A DNA stretch of 64,000 nt from Eonycteris spelaea (taxonomy: Eukaryota; Chordata; Mammalia; Chiroptera; Pteropodidae), in NCBI GenBank assembly GCA_003508835.1, contig PUFA01000021.1, forward strand, positions 6,488,501-6,552,500, written 5' to 3'. The translations under genes were made by a program, and so were the position numbers. The notes below the pieces were generated by a model that was given only the letters and a program-made list of their open reading frames with translations, was not told the origin of the DNA and searched no databases. Positions within the stretch are counted from its first letter, which is position 1. Each line of letters opens with the position of its first letter. Shown one piece after another: positions 11,640 to 24,099 of this stretch.

Positions 11640-14060
11640 AGGATTCAATTAATGGGAAAAAGCTATCAAGAATTACACAAATTCTTTTTTATGCATACAA
11701 AAAAGATGCAAAAAGCAAAGGAAAAATGAAAATGTTTCCAAGAGATACAGCAATCAGCAGAACCAGACTCAGACATTAGACTTGTTAGAGAGGAAATAAA
11801 ATACCTATGATTTATATGAAAAAAAAAGAAAAATCTAGTAGAAAAGGTAGAAACATATAAACAGATGGAGAATTTTAGCAAAGAAATGGGAATGATAAGT
11901 GACAAAGGAAGAGCTAGAAACAATATCATATGAAAATTTTCTTTGATGGGCTAATCTGAAAATTTCTGCATGGTTATGTAGTAGATAGAGTAAAGAATCC
12001 GTGAACTTGAAAACATAGCAGTAGAAATGTCAAATTAAGATACAGAGAGAAATAGTTAGAAAATAGTAAACAGAATAGGATATCCAACAACTGAGGGACA
12101 ATGTAACATGATGTAATATGCATGAATTTAGAGTACAAGAAAAATAAGAGACAGTAGGATGAAATCAATATTTGAAGAGATCAGAGTTTTCCAAATATAA
12201 GACATGTAAGAAACAAATGTAAGAAACTTATACAACAAATGTAAGAAACTTATACAACAAACAAAACCACATTTAAACATGACATAATCAAATTGCTTAA
12301 AACAAAGAGAAAAATAAAATTTAGAAGGCAAAGGAAAAAAGATGTATACAGAGGAATGAGATGAGCAAGACAACAGAATTCTTGTCAGAATTTCTGAAAA
12401 CTTTGTTAATAGAGTGATACAAGGTCATAAATGAAAAAGAGAAAAGTTGTTAATATAGATTTTAGTACCTAATGAAAGGCAAAATAAACTCTTTTCCTGA
12501 CAAATAAAAACTGAGGAATTTATTCATTCCTGTAGACCTACCCTACAGGAAATTTTAAGTTTTTCAGGCAAAAGATGTGAGGGAAAGTTGGATCTCAGAC
12601 AGACTTGAAGGAGATGAAAAGAACAAAATTTATAATAGGTACAATTTTTACAAATTTTAATTACATTAAAATGACTGTTTAGAACAATAAAAATAGAGTA
12701 CACATATGTGAAAGTCAGTGCATGACAACAGCAGAAATAATGGAAGGAAAAATTGAAAGTATACAGTTTGAAATTTTTAGCAAGTAGATTTTACTAAGTT
12801 AAGGTACAAATAAAGCAGAGATAATTATATAGAAAGGAGTATAATAATAAGCTAAAAGCGAGATACAATGAAATAATAAAAACGACAAATCTAAAGGAAT
12901 GCAGAGAAGAAGTACTAAGAAGAGAGATGCCCAATAAAAAATAGTAGGTTGCTAGATTTAAATCCAAACCTATCAATAATTACATTAAAAGTAAAGGGTC
13001 TGAAAACTTCAGTTAAAAGGTGAGAATTGTCAGATGGATAAAAATGTCAAAACCTAATCGTATATAAAAAACATTTTAAATATAAGGAAATAGTAAAATA
13101 ATATTGCAAACACAAATCCAAAGAAAGCTGGAATAGCTATAGATCTGACAAAGACTTCACAGCAGGTAATATTATTAGAAACAATAAGGATATTCCATAA
13201 AGTTAATAGGGCCAATTTACCAGGAAGACATACATCATAATATGTACTGAATTTACAGTTTTATTTGGAGTCTTCAGCGCTCTGGTCTCAGCTAATCATG
13301 CAGCAAGTAGATAGAAAATATATAAGGAAAAGGACGTGAACTACACCTCAAACAGCTCAACTGACATTTATAGAAAATGACTGTCAGCATGTTTTTTTTT
13401 TTTCTTCAGATGCACTATAGAATTCACTATAGACGTCCATATTTTGAGCCATAAAATGAATCTCAAAAAATTAAAAGAATTGAAACCATATAGTGTATGT
13501 TCTGGGTTTATAGTGGAAACATTAAAACCAATAGCAGAAAGATATTTAGGGAATACCCCCTTTTAGAAATTAAAAAAATTTAGAAATTAACAAATTTCTA
13601 AATAATGTCAAGGTGAAATTGGTAGTAAAAAAGTTATAAATTATTTTGAAATGAAATGGAAAAGACTCAAAATTTGTAGAATGTTACAAAAGTAGTGTTC
13701 AAAAGGATATTTATTGCTATGAAGCTCAGATTATAAAACAAGTTTTAAATCAATAAGCTAAGCTTTCTTCTTAAGAAACTAGAGAAAGAAGAGCAAAACA
13801 AGACCCAAACATGAAGAAATTAGAGAATAATAAAAATAGGAAGCCATAAAATTGAAAACAGAAAAAAAAAATTAGTGAGACCAAATGAGGCTGATTTTGG
13901 AAGTAATCAATAAAATTAATAAACTCTGTCTAGATACTTTGAACAAAAATGGAAAAAAGATGCATATTATTAACATTAGAAAGAGAGGATACCTCTACAG
14001 ATCCTGCAGATGTAAAAAGGATAAAAGGAATATTATGAACTTTATACCAGTGTGATAGCA
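11640..14060 (+). mobile_element. Old L1 remnant: ORF1 end to 5' half of ORF2, sense
   Basis: The longest LINE piece in the window. Around 12,500-12,570 is the end of ORF1 (region of GACCTACCCTACAGGAAATT). From about 12,965 ORF2 begins: CTATCAATAATTACATTAAA, then AAAGTAAAGGGTCTGAA, AGGTGAGAATTGTCAGATGGATAAA, AAGAAAGCTGGAATAGCTAT, and AATTTACCAGGAAGACATA. These are the endonuclease-domain landmarks. By 13,980-14,035 it reads CTACAGATCCTGCAGATGTAAAAAGGATAA, after which the L1 ends abruptly. Stops and indels are frequent, so it cannot be functional. The copy is an old L1M-type element, truncated at both ends. Confidence 0.8.
12214..12257. repeat. 22-bp tandem duplication
   Basis: The unit CAAATGTAAGAAACTTATAC plus two bases occurs twice head to tail (12,214-12,235 and 12,236-12,257) with no visible difference, and a partial earlier copy precedes it. 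It lies in the old L1 and must be much younger than the L1. Confidence 0.85.
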
Positions 14061-16049
14061 AAGGCTTTGTAACTGATTTTAAAACGCTGACGTGTTGATG
14101 TAGCCTTGTTTCACTATTAAAGTAGCTTTATGTAGCATTAACATGGCAGGTCTGTGATAGAGTATGTACAGCAGTTCGAGATAAGGTAGTGTGTGGAATG
14201 AATTTTTCATCTTGGGTGAAGAAAACGTTGGAATTGATGATATGTTTCAGAGTCTTTTGTGAATAAACAATGACTAACCAATAGCAGTTCCTAGAAGAGT
14301 CACAAAGGCAGATGGGTTAGTTTGGGGCAGTAGGGCTTTCTAAATGTAGGAAGAGATTACCAGTAGTGTGATACTGGTAAAAAAAAAAAAATCACATTAA
14401 AACGGGAGAGGTTAAAGCCCATATTTATACAGGTTTAAGAATAATGCCAAATGTTAGAATGGGACAGTTTCCCCAATGCCTTGGGTTTCTGTGCGATAGG
14501 ATTTTTACCAGACCTGGCTTGTGTCTCTTCGTACATCTCAGGGAGAAGTCACTTAGTGGTTGAAGTGTGTGGTAGCCAAAGCTGGGTGGTAGAGAGCAGC
14601 TCCTTCCTCTCCTCCTCCTGGCGGCCAGCTGACCACTGATTCCGATTCTACGAAGCAGAACCCGACATAAGGAGCCCTTTGTCTAACCGCCTAAGCATTG
14701 CTGAGGGTACTTCACCATCAGGACATCCAGTATGAGTCTGCAGCCAAGCCATGCTCCCCACTAAAAACTTCATAAGTTACAGTGCCAATATTCTCTCTCT
14801 TTGCCGCCTCATCCTCCTGTTTTCAGTCGGTGTAAATCGTAGCATGTGAAGAAAGAAGGCTGTTATTTATCAGTATCTCTTGCAGTCTGCCAAGTCTCAT
14901 TCTCCTCCCTGGGCCATTCGTTATTGAGAGATGGAGGTGAGATGACAAATTTAACTTTGCACCCCATTAGTCACATTAATCCAGTTCGGGAAGAAATGAG
15001 TTCATTTTCTAAAGCAATCCTTTTAAAGATGTGTAAAAGGGATGTTTAGTGTTACTTTACGATTTAAGAATTCGGTATTTGTTTTACATGTTACAGAGTC
15101 AGTAGTTTAGGCAATAATTAAGACAATTACAATTTATTAACATTTTATTTTGCTATCTTCTGTTGTCAAGGCAACCTTTTATTCTCTACTAAATCACTGA
15201 ACAGTAGAAAAAATGTTTCTTAGTCTCATTTAAAGAATTGTACTTGTAACATAGATTTTTTTAAGGAAACTCTGTTTTCAAAGCCTCAGCGAAAAATTAT
15301 AATTGCTACACTTCAAAAAGATATTAGATTGAATTTAATTCTAAAGCTCTGTGAAGGAAGGGTACCACCATCTCATGTCCGTGAAGAACCCTATCGTCCA
15401 ACTGTTTACTTAGTACGCTTCATAAGATTAATAACACTTATAAAATTGTTATAGTGATGTAAACGTGATATACGCATATACTTTAATAATATTTAATAAC
15501 TAAGGATTTAATTCAATAGAACAGCATTGCAGTATGTGAGGGAATCCTACAAAGAGCACATTGCTCCGCATAATTTTTTCTATCAGTGTCGCACTATTGC
15601 GACTCTGTTAATCAATCCCACTGCTCTTAGCAGTGATAAGCTGCTCTTCCTTCGCGTACTCACCTGTGTCAGTGTCAGACTCTTGCGTGTTCCACTTATC
15701 AGGTAATTAACTGGTACAATGAATGCATTTCTTTGTGAATCACTACTGTGGCTTTTCCCCCGGTATTGCTGCTTATGTTACCTTTTTGCCGATCGTCCCC
15801 ACTTCATCCCTTGTCCGTTTGGTGATGCGCTCAAATGGGTGTACTTTCAGCCTCCTTCCTACTCAAAAGTCTCTTAACCTGCTTTGTATGACTGTACGTG
15901 CACTAACATGCATCTTCAGGAATTCTGTTCTTTGTATTTTTTTCAAAGTTTTTTTTTTTATAGACTGAAGTGGCATCATATCTTTGTTTGCATGATCATG
16001 ATTGTGAGTTTAAGTTAGGTTGTATTTTAAGCAGTTTCAATGTCCTTTA
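14061..16049. other. Unassigned stretch
   Basis: No gene or repeat family recognised. Composition alternates: 14,450-14,950 and 15,560-15,920 are less AT-rich and contain some CpG; the rest is AT-rich. Short ORFs at 14,451-14,639 and 15,723-15,968 have no motif. Confidence 0.5.
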
Positions 16050-16300
16050 TAAATTATTTCCCTGACTCATCCTCCTTTATCTAAACCCAGTCCTTTCTGG
16101 GAACTTTCCCAGGAGTTCCATTGCACTCTGCTCTTCGGCATTAGAGGATGCCCAGCTCCAGGAAATAATTATTTGGCTTCCTACAAGGCTGAGTACCCTT
16201 GAGGTCAGAGGCTGTGACCTATAAACCTGAATGGCTAACCGTTAGCAATTGCGGTCTCAGCAGACACTGAAAAATGAGCAATGGATAACATAAGTTAAAA
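16050..16300 (+). mobile_element. L2 fragment, sense
   Basis: CCTGACTCATCCTCCTTTATC followed by a TTGCACTCTG segment and then CTTGAGGTCAGAGGCTGTG fits the L2 3' untranslated region, where the last block normally reads CTTGAGGGCAGGGACTGTG. Low similarity. Confidence 0.45.
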
Positions 16301-18120
16301 TCTCTCTCTCTTTTCAGTATGTGGGTGATTTTTTGCTAAGATTGAACATAGAAATACAGTTCCTTATTCAATTTCAAGCATAAAGTCACTTCCTTTAATT
16401 GCCTATGTAGCACTGCAGTATAAATAAAGAACAAATATTTGGGACACAATGAATACCCTAGATAGGTGGCAGAAAATAGAATATTTAATTCTTAACTAAG
16501 TGATGTACATGATGATTGAAATATGTACACAAGAGAGAGCTACAGAAGCCTTTATTATAGAGCAATTAATTTCTCAATTAATATGGCCAATTATACATTC
16601 ACTTTTCATCTTCATTGGTCTGTCCCTGTGCTTACTAATTGAATATAGAATTCTGTGAGAAAGAATTATGTAAAGTATGTGATCGTTCTCACAATTAATA
16701 CATGTTTTACCAAGATGCTGTAACTATTGCTCTATCATTTAAGAGGCAGTTAGATCCTTCCATGAGAAAATTGGGAAAATGGCATAGCAGGAACTTTGTC
16801 ACTGTTAATTTATTAAGCAGTAGACTGAGGACTGTTGACAAGCTGTGCTTTTATGATTGGACTAGAATATGATTTTCAATTTTAATTCGTGTTTTTTCAG
16901 TTTGGGAAACAAAACTGACCTGTGCTTTTGCTGAGTGTTTATAATTTTTGCTTAATGAAAAAGAATTTAAAAATGCATTAGAAGGTTTTCTACAGTTTAT
17001 CTTCCCAAGACAACCACTGTCCCTTGATGTAAGCTCTCAGACTCCAATGACTACGTGTGTAACACATATGTCATTCTGTATATTCTTTAACCTTAAATTT
17101 TTTTTTCTTTAATAAGGGGAAATTTCCACTGTTAACACACGTAAATCTACCTTGTAATCTTCATGGCCACTAAATATTCCATTGGATAGAAGCTAAATTC
17201 CCAATCAGCTTCCAGCTCTTGAACCCATCAAGCTGGTTTTAATTTTTTACTTTTTAAATTAGTTGCATTCACATATCCTTAAAAGTACATGCCCTTAGGA
17301 AAATATTCTGAAAATGATATTGTGAAATCAAAACATCTCTACATTGCAAAATTTTATGCGTCTCCTGATTACCCTCTAGATAGGTTTTGCTTTTATACAT
17401 TTCTCTAAGGAGAGCTAGTTGAAATTCAGACCTGCAAACATTGCAGCCCACATGTAGACAGAATTTCCTTTTTAACACTTAATGTTTACTTTGAAATGAC
17501 TGAATTGAAGTACAGTAGAATCATCCCTAATTTACATGATATTTTGAAAAAGGCCTCTGTAAGGTGCTCTTTTGTGAGGAAAGGGTAGAAGTCGTTGCAA
17601 ATTTTCTCATAAAATTCAGTTAATCAAAATTTCCATATCTTCTACTTAGGTTTTCATATCACCCCACAAAATCAATTTTACTAATAATATGCTAAACCAG
17701 TGTATTCACAGTATAGACTTAATTTCTCAAAAGTGAATAGTATGAGGTGGAGAAATCTCTTTTTTGTCTGTTGCTAGTTCTAGTAACTTATATTTTAAAG
17801 GGAAAACGTCCTATATTTATTTACATAGTTCTTTCTGATCTTCTGGTTTTCTCTTTCACCACCCTAAAGACTATCCAGGTCCATGCTCAAAATATATTTA
17901 CCTGTCCCTTGACCCTAAACAATAGCTAATTTGTTGATCTCCACTTGCTGCAGGGAGAAAGCAAGACACTTTAACTCACGTCCACTAAGGAGTAAATGAC
18001 ATCTGTACCACACAAAGCCTGTTCAGAGAGTTACTTTTGACAGTACATGACTTGAATGTAACAAAATGAAGTATGTTGAATGGAGTCATGAAATAAACCA
18101 TTTCAGACACTTGGAGTATA
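16301..18120. other. Unassigned AT-rich stretch
   Basis: No gene, RNA or repeat family recognised. Composition is uniformly AT-rich and poor in CpG. Confidence 0.5.
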
Positions 18121-18715
18121 TTATTTTTTGTGTTTTACATGCAGGATTACATACATGCAATAGAGTATATTCAGAATGCTAATCTGAAGTGTACAGCTCA
18201 GCGATTTTATATAGGCGCACGAAGTTAACTACTAAGCAGACCGAGGTATAGAACGTATCCTGGCCCATAAGAGTCTCTCGTGTACTTTTCCAGCACACGC
18301 GGACACACCAAAATTAACTGCTAGTTTGACATTCTGAGGGACTTCCCTGTTAGATTAGATTTGTCTGTGCTTGAACCGTTCTCGCTGAGGAAATATTCCA
18401 TCTACCTCTTGCTGGCTGTTGGAATCATCGAGTTTGGGCTGATAACGGCACGACCGCTGTGAGTGCGAGTCTTTGTGTGGATAGATACACTCATCTCTTT
18501 AGGGGTGGAATTGCGAGGTCGTGGAGAAGGGGGTATGTTTCACTTTCTGAGACATCCCCAAACGTTTCAAACCTAGTGGTACACTTCGAAACCCCGGCTG
18601 GATGTGTAAGGGGCATGTATTGCCCTGTCCGCTCACCACCACTGGACACTGTTAGTCATTTTAGCTATTTTCTTGAATGTAGTGAAAACGTGCTTTTTTT
18701 TTTTTTTTTTTGGCA
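18121..18715 (-). mobile_element. L1M 3' untranslated region, antisense
   Basis: On the plus strand the order of pieces is the reverse complement of an L1M 3' end. It has GAAGTGTACAGCTCAGCGATTT, then a CGAACC-type segment, the GTGAGTGCGAGTCTTTGTGTGG piece (usual AAGTCTTTGTATGGAC), the AGGGGTGGAATTGCGAGGTCG piece (usual GGAGTGGAATGGCTGGGTCA), and a TTAGCTATTTTCTTGAATGTAG piece. Many of its differences from the usual form create CpG. A poly-T run (18,694-18,711) follows. Confidence 0.7.
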
Positions 18716-18807
18716 TGAGAAAACAAAAAACAAGAGCAGTTGATGACAAAAATGCAAAATAAAAGATCCCTCATAGTTCTTGAACTATTTAACGCTCTAT
18801 ACATGTA

Positions 18808-18994
18808 TATTTTGAGGTCATCATTGTTCTTCCTTTTTTTTCGTTTCCATTTTAAGACTCTTTCCCTACAGTATTATTTTTAAGACTTGTGTTCTTGGTG
18901 TATTTTGAGGTCATTGTTGTTCTTCCTGTTTTTTTTTTTTTCCCCATTTTAAGACTCTTTCCCTACAGTATTATTTTTAACACTGTGTTCTTGG
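18808..18994. repeat. 93-bp direct tandem duplication
   Basis: Copy 1 spans 18,808-18,900 and copy 2 spans 18,901-18,994. Both begin TATTTTGAGGTCAT and end with the GTGTTCTTGG box. They differ by a few bases, mainly in a T-rich run, plus a small deletion near the end. The near identity points to a fairly recent local duplication. Confidence 0.9.
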
Positions 18995-20835
18995 ATTTTC
19001 CTTTTGATTAAGAATACTTACCGCTGTTATTAGTTTGGTGGCTATTATTTTACGGTTGTCATAGCTCAAGTGCAATAATCAACTCGTTCCCCACTGTTCA
19101 TAGTGCCATCTCTTTGGGTGCAGTTAAACTACATGCAGTGAATGTAATTGCCGTTTGAAATCTGTTCAGAGAGATTACACTGTGACTTGATGCTCAAAAA
19201 AAGTTACTGTGTACAGAAAGTGGCACAGCAATAGATCAGTGCGAAATATTTCTTAGTAATAAATATTTATTGTAGGTGGAATATCTTAATCGACTTCTTT
19301 TTGGGAAAGGGAGGCCAACAATCTCTAATTTATTTTGTCCATGTGTTAATCTTTGTCAGTAAGAGAGAGAAATGACAAAAATCTTTGTCTGAAGAATTTT
19401 AGTAGGAAACCTAATGACAGTCTTTCCCATTTGCTGTTTTCCTGTGCTCCTCCTGCCCGTTTTCGGTAATTGTTTCTATTGCAACCTAGTCTCCATGACC
19501 TCAAACTTTATGTCCATCATTTTCGGCAGTGAGCGCTTAAGAACTGCAAAGGATCACACTCCACTGGAGCTTCTGTTTCACAGATGCGTTTTGAGTCACA
19601 CCGCTGATTTTTCGACCCTTTTACAATGGGTCTCAGAATTTTTCTCCTCATGTCAGTCCATGGAGCGTGTACTTCCCACGTGGTCCACACGGCTGGCAAC
19701 GACCGTCGGAAGTGTTTTTCCTGGTGTTAACCTACATCCAGACGCATCGGGCCAGCACGTAGCCTTTCACCACCACCTCCCCCTCCATCCGTTTCTGATG
19801 TAGGTCGTGAAAACAGCTTGCCAGTTGAGCTGTATATAAAACTATTGAGAACGCGTATCTTGTTTTAGCATTTGATTGTTTTTCCCGGAAGAAATTGACA
19901 CTTCAGTCCAGAAACTATATTTCACCGAATTTCCCGAGAGTCCAAAGATATTTTTCATTTTCCAAAAGTAAATTAACATATAATGAACCTCGTTGTTGTT
20001 CTTTGGTGAGTGTTTTGTAATAGAGCATTACAACATATAACATTACTAATTATATGTTGAGGGGTGCATGTTATCCCTAAACTTCAAAATTGATTAACGC
20101 AAAATATGTAGGTTTGGGGTGGGCAAGGAGGGGAGGTATAAAAGGTAATGAGAAATTCACTCTTTTACGTTCATCTCCCCACTGCTGTACAGTCTTATGT
20201 TAATGAGATTTTTTTTTTATGCTAAGGTGTCTAATTTTTGATACTTCATATAATCTTAATTTTACTATTAGTTCAAATCAGAATAAATTGGTGTTTATGT
20301 AGGTCAAGGATAATCACAAATGGCAATTACGTGTTGAACATGTAGTAATAAAAAAGCCTAGAAAAATGTGCTGTGAAGAAATGATAAATCTAATGTTTTA
20401 ATTATCATAAGGAACCAGAGCGCCAATAAGAATCTGTTTGCTGTTTATATGGATATGTCATTATTAGCCTTATATCCATAATATAGAGATGTATAATTTA
20501 TCAGTAATGAGGTTAACATTACAGTAAAGGATGACATCTATATGACCAAATAATTCCTGCCAGAGTTGAGTATCTATACCATTGGAAAATTTACTTAACT
20601 CTTCAAAGTAAAATGGTGTAATGAAACCCCGCTTAACATCAAGAGCTGTTGAGAGTGGATGATAGCGTCTCAAAAGAAATAAACCTAAGAAATATTTTAT
20701 AACTCAATGGATGTTGTGATTATGTTATCCTTTACACTTTATTTAAAGATGTTAGATAAATTTGTGACTTTTTTCCTTCTTTTGCTACTTAGAGATACGT
20801 TTGAAGCTGTAAGAAAGAAAACACAGCCCTTTTAA
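18995..20835. other. Unassigned stretch
   Basis: No gene or repeat family recognised. The block 19,400-19,800 has higher GC and some CpG and holds overlapping ORFs on both strands with no motif; the rest is AT-rich. Confidence 0.5.
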
Positions 20836-21830
20836 CAATGCCTGACGCTCCCACTACACTCCAGGCAGACTCTGGGGGCAGGAGGGCACTTCTTCATGGG
20901 ACAAGTCAGCCCCGTTCCGAAGGGCCATTGTCAGCCTGGTTTCGTGTAGAGGAGGGAACTGTGAACGAGAGGAGCACCCGCGAATGGAGTGGGCTCACTC
21001 GGGGGGAGGAGGGGGCACAGTTCAAAGGCAGAGAGGGGCAGGCCCGGTGAGGATGGGGATTGCGCCCAACCCGTGCACTGACGAGAAGCCCCACTCCGTC
21101 AGCGCCATGGGATGGAAGTGAGGGAAAGGTCTGTCCCCCGGCAGGAGACCTCGCTGGCGCCCGCAGGCAGCACACCCGGGCCTTCCCGACGCACACGCGT
21201 ACAGAGCTGGTCTCGATCAGACGGCCGGACTCGAGAGAAGCCCTTCCTCTAAGTAGATGGCGGGGCGCAGTACACGCCAAGGACAGGCGGGTGGTGCCCA
21301 CCGCGAGGCCTGAGGGAGGCGCCGCCGAGGACTGCCGGGCCCGAGACCGTTTCCCCTCGAGCCATCGGAATTCGAGCTCGTAATGGACGAGGGTCATCGA
21401 TCACTGATCACTGCGCACGTGCCGGGTGGTGCTACAGGCACTTTCGGAGGTTTACGCTGTTCCGTCCTCACGACGACTCTGTGAGCGTCATGGTTCCGAT
21501 GCGCGCAGAACCCCCCTCTTATAGACGGGGAACAGGGTCTCCGGAGATGCGGGAAGTTCCCTAAGGCCGCACGGCACGCAAGCAGCAGGACGCGGTGGCA
21601 GCCCTGGGCCGTGGGCTCGGGCCCAGGCCCCTTCGCGCTCCTGTCCCGCCTTCCGCGCGGCCTCATGTTCCTCCCTCTCTGGCCACCCCGTCCCGTGGCC
21701 CAGGGTCCGTGCTGAGACCTGTGGAGAACAGGAGCGTTTCTCCAGGGCACCGCGGCCCCAGTCTTCCCCACCGTAACCGGCAGCGCCGGGCCACACGGTG
21801 GGAGACAGAATGACAGGGTTGAGGTTAAGT
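20836..21830. other. CpG-rich block without a recognisable gene
   Basis: GC content and CpG frequency rise sharply near 20,840 and fall again near 21,840, where AT-rich DNA resumes. CpG is dense at 21,050-21,400 and 21,420-21,780. It could be mistaken for a promoter CpG island. I see no exon with conserved coding, no TATA box in a meaningful place and no splice-site series. Part of it (21,405-21,610) is an old MIR repeat, so at least that part acquired its CpGs after insertion. ORFs crossing it (up to 163 codons) have no motif and overlap on both strands, as expected in GC-rich sequence with few stops. Confidence 0.7.
21405..21610 (-). mobile_element. MIR SINE, antisense, CpG-enriched
   Basis: The plus strand reads CAGGCACTTTCGGAGG, then CCGTCCTCACGACGACTCTGTGAG (usual AATCCTCACAACAACCCTATGAGG), then CTTATAGACGGGGAACAG (usual TTTACAGATGAGGAAACTG), then GGGAAGTTCCCTAAGGCCGCACGGCA (usual TTGCCCAAGGTCACACAGC). 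The order of blocks identifies MIR. The differences are strongly skewed from A/T to G/C. Confidence 0.7.
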
Positions 21831-23772
21831 GGGCGTCTTGGGACTGCTCCTCAAACACGATGTCCCTTACCTCTACTTACATTTGTTAAAAAAAAAACTT
21901 TTAAAGTTTCTTAATTACAATCATCTCAAAGACAAAATGGCAAATACCAAAAATAAAATCAGATATGTATTGCAGATGTTACTTCTCCATTTTCAATTAC
22001 TTGATAGCTTATGAACCAAACTGACGTATCATGTAAATGTAGTGATTAATTTTTTTTTCAGTTCTTGATAATTATCGGGCCCCAAACTGCATAATCGAGT
22101 TTCTTATTAAATTTCACATCTTGTCATGCATACCCCTTTCCTCCATCAGTTTAACAAGAGATTTTCAGAGATTCCCCTGCATGCGAAGCTTACTCAGGAG
22201 AATAAAAGCTACTCTCTTAAACGCGACAGTTCACAAAAGGGCATTACAAGACTGTGTGTGAGAGTGTTCCAACTTGTTCTGAGAGAAGAATGGATTTCTT
22301 GGCTGCGGGTTGTTCTCAGGAACTGTCACTTTTCCTGGCTGCCAAAGGCACCTAACGGATTTTTGTCGCCAAGGGTAAATCACCCAGAACCACAACAAAG
22401 ATCATAATACATGGCAAGCTTGGGAGACATTATTTCTCCCCCCTGGTGACAATCCCATAATAGGTGCTTTGTCCCTACAGTGTTGTCAGCAGCCCCCTGA
22501 TACCAGGAAGGTCACAGGACTTCATTTTAGTTTTTCTATGATTTTCAGCTGGAAGAATTTTGGTTCCTAACCTGCTCAACTCTCAGAGATGTTATCTTAG
22601 GTTGCATTTTGGAATTTTTTCTCCGCTGACTCCCTCGAGACCTTTGTTATGCTTCTTTATTTATTGTGTAACTTTTAGGTAATAGAAATATATTTTATAG
22701 GCACAATTCCCTGTCTCACTTCATTCATTTGTTTTATTCTGATACTGTACTCTTAATTGGTGGTGGTGAGATTGCCTAGATTCATGGGTTACATATCACT
22801 TGATTATTATCTAGGTGAAATTATTCAGATTCTCCTCCATTTATCTCTAATGCTAAATGCAGCTGTGTTATTAAACTTCCTTCGGGCAATTGTATAATGA
22901 TATTGTGAAGTTAACATGGTTATTAAGCAAACTCAAATATTGTATATTGATGAAGGCAAGATTCAGAGTAAAATCAATTTTACTCTATATCCTGTGATTA
23001 GATTAAAATATTTAACATTGAAAAAGATATTCAGTGAAAAAAGCCTACATGTCAGTCACCTGTCTGGGAGAATCAGGATTCAACAGTAAAAACAAGAGAT
23101 AAATCCTTGCCTTTACAGAATTTAGTGACATAGGAACTTGCCTTTCTAGAAGCAAAAGGGACTGTGTTAAATATTTGTGACATGCCTTCTCTGACCATAG
23201 GCAAATATTGAGAAGTAATGTAACTAAAATTCTGGAGGGGAAAAAAAAAACTTTAAAATAATCTAATCAGACTCGTGAAGATTCTAGAAGATCTCAAAAA
23301 ATGACATTATTTATCTAAGATTATCACAGTGTGACATATTTATAGCCATCCATATTAAGAGTGTTTACTTTTTGTTAAAAATTAATAGATGGGATGCAGG
23401 TCCGTTTTTAAAAGTTGCAATAATACAGAGGACTATAAAGACTACAGGATAATATTTTGAAATAATATTCAACAGTTTTGCATTCTCAGTAATCACTTTT
23501 CGCTCACAAAGCCTCCACCATTGCTATCTGACCATGGGGTTGTAGGTTACCCTAGGAAATGCTCCCTAAATCACGCACTGTGTCTGTGGCCGAGCACGCA
23601 CACCACTCTGGGTCTGCCTCTCAGCAGTGCTGCCTGCTAAATGCATTTAGTTAAGAAAGCTAAGTCATGTTAACTGGTTCACGTGATACCAAGGAAATTG
23701 TACCTACGTATAAGATCGCTAATGAGACTTAATGGATGGATTGGTTGGTAGCTGTATTATGAGGCTAAATAA
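21831..23772. other. Unassigned AT-rich stretch
   Basis: No gene or named repeat recognised. The block 22,130-22,410 is less AT-rich and has an ORF on the plus strand of 93 codons without motif. The remainder is AT-rich. Confidence 0.5.
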
Positions 23773-23833
23773 CGTGCGTGTGTGTGCGTGTGTGTGTGTG
23801 AGAGAGGAGAGTGTGAGTGAGTGAGTGTGTGAG
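23773..23833. repeat. (GT)n/(GAGT)n microsatellite
   Basis: A compound GT-rich simple repeat with GAGA and GAGT interruptions. Confidence 0.9.
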
Positions 23834-24099
23834 ACTTACACCTGACGTTTTTCACAGGCTTCTGATAAACCCATCATCTGGCATGTGCTGTCTGTCTGCT
23901 TTGCATCTTTCACAGTGAAGTAAAGTGATGTGTGAGACACAGTGTATCACAGAAATCTTTTCAGTAACTTCAAACCAAGGACCACTGGCCACTGTGAGTG
24001 GTCACGTAGCTGGCAAGTAACCCACCCCCTGCACTACACCCCAGACCTGCGCCCCATCTACGCAGAGCTATCTTATCTGACTTAGGAAAATAAGATACT

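Noticed and set aside
20906..21397. 163-codon minus-strand ORF as a coding exon
   Set aside because: It lies in a CpG-rich block where stop codons are scarce on all frames and overlaps another open frame on the plus strand; no motif.
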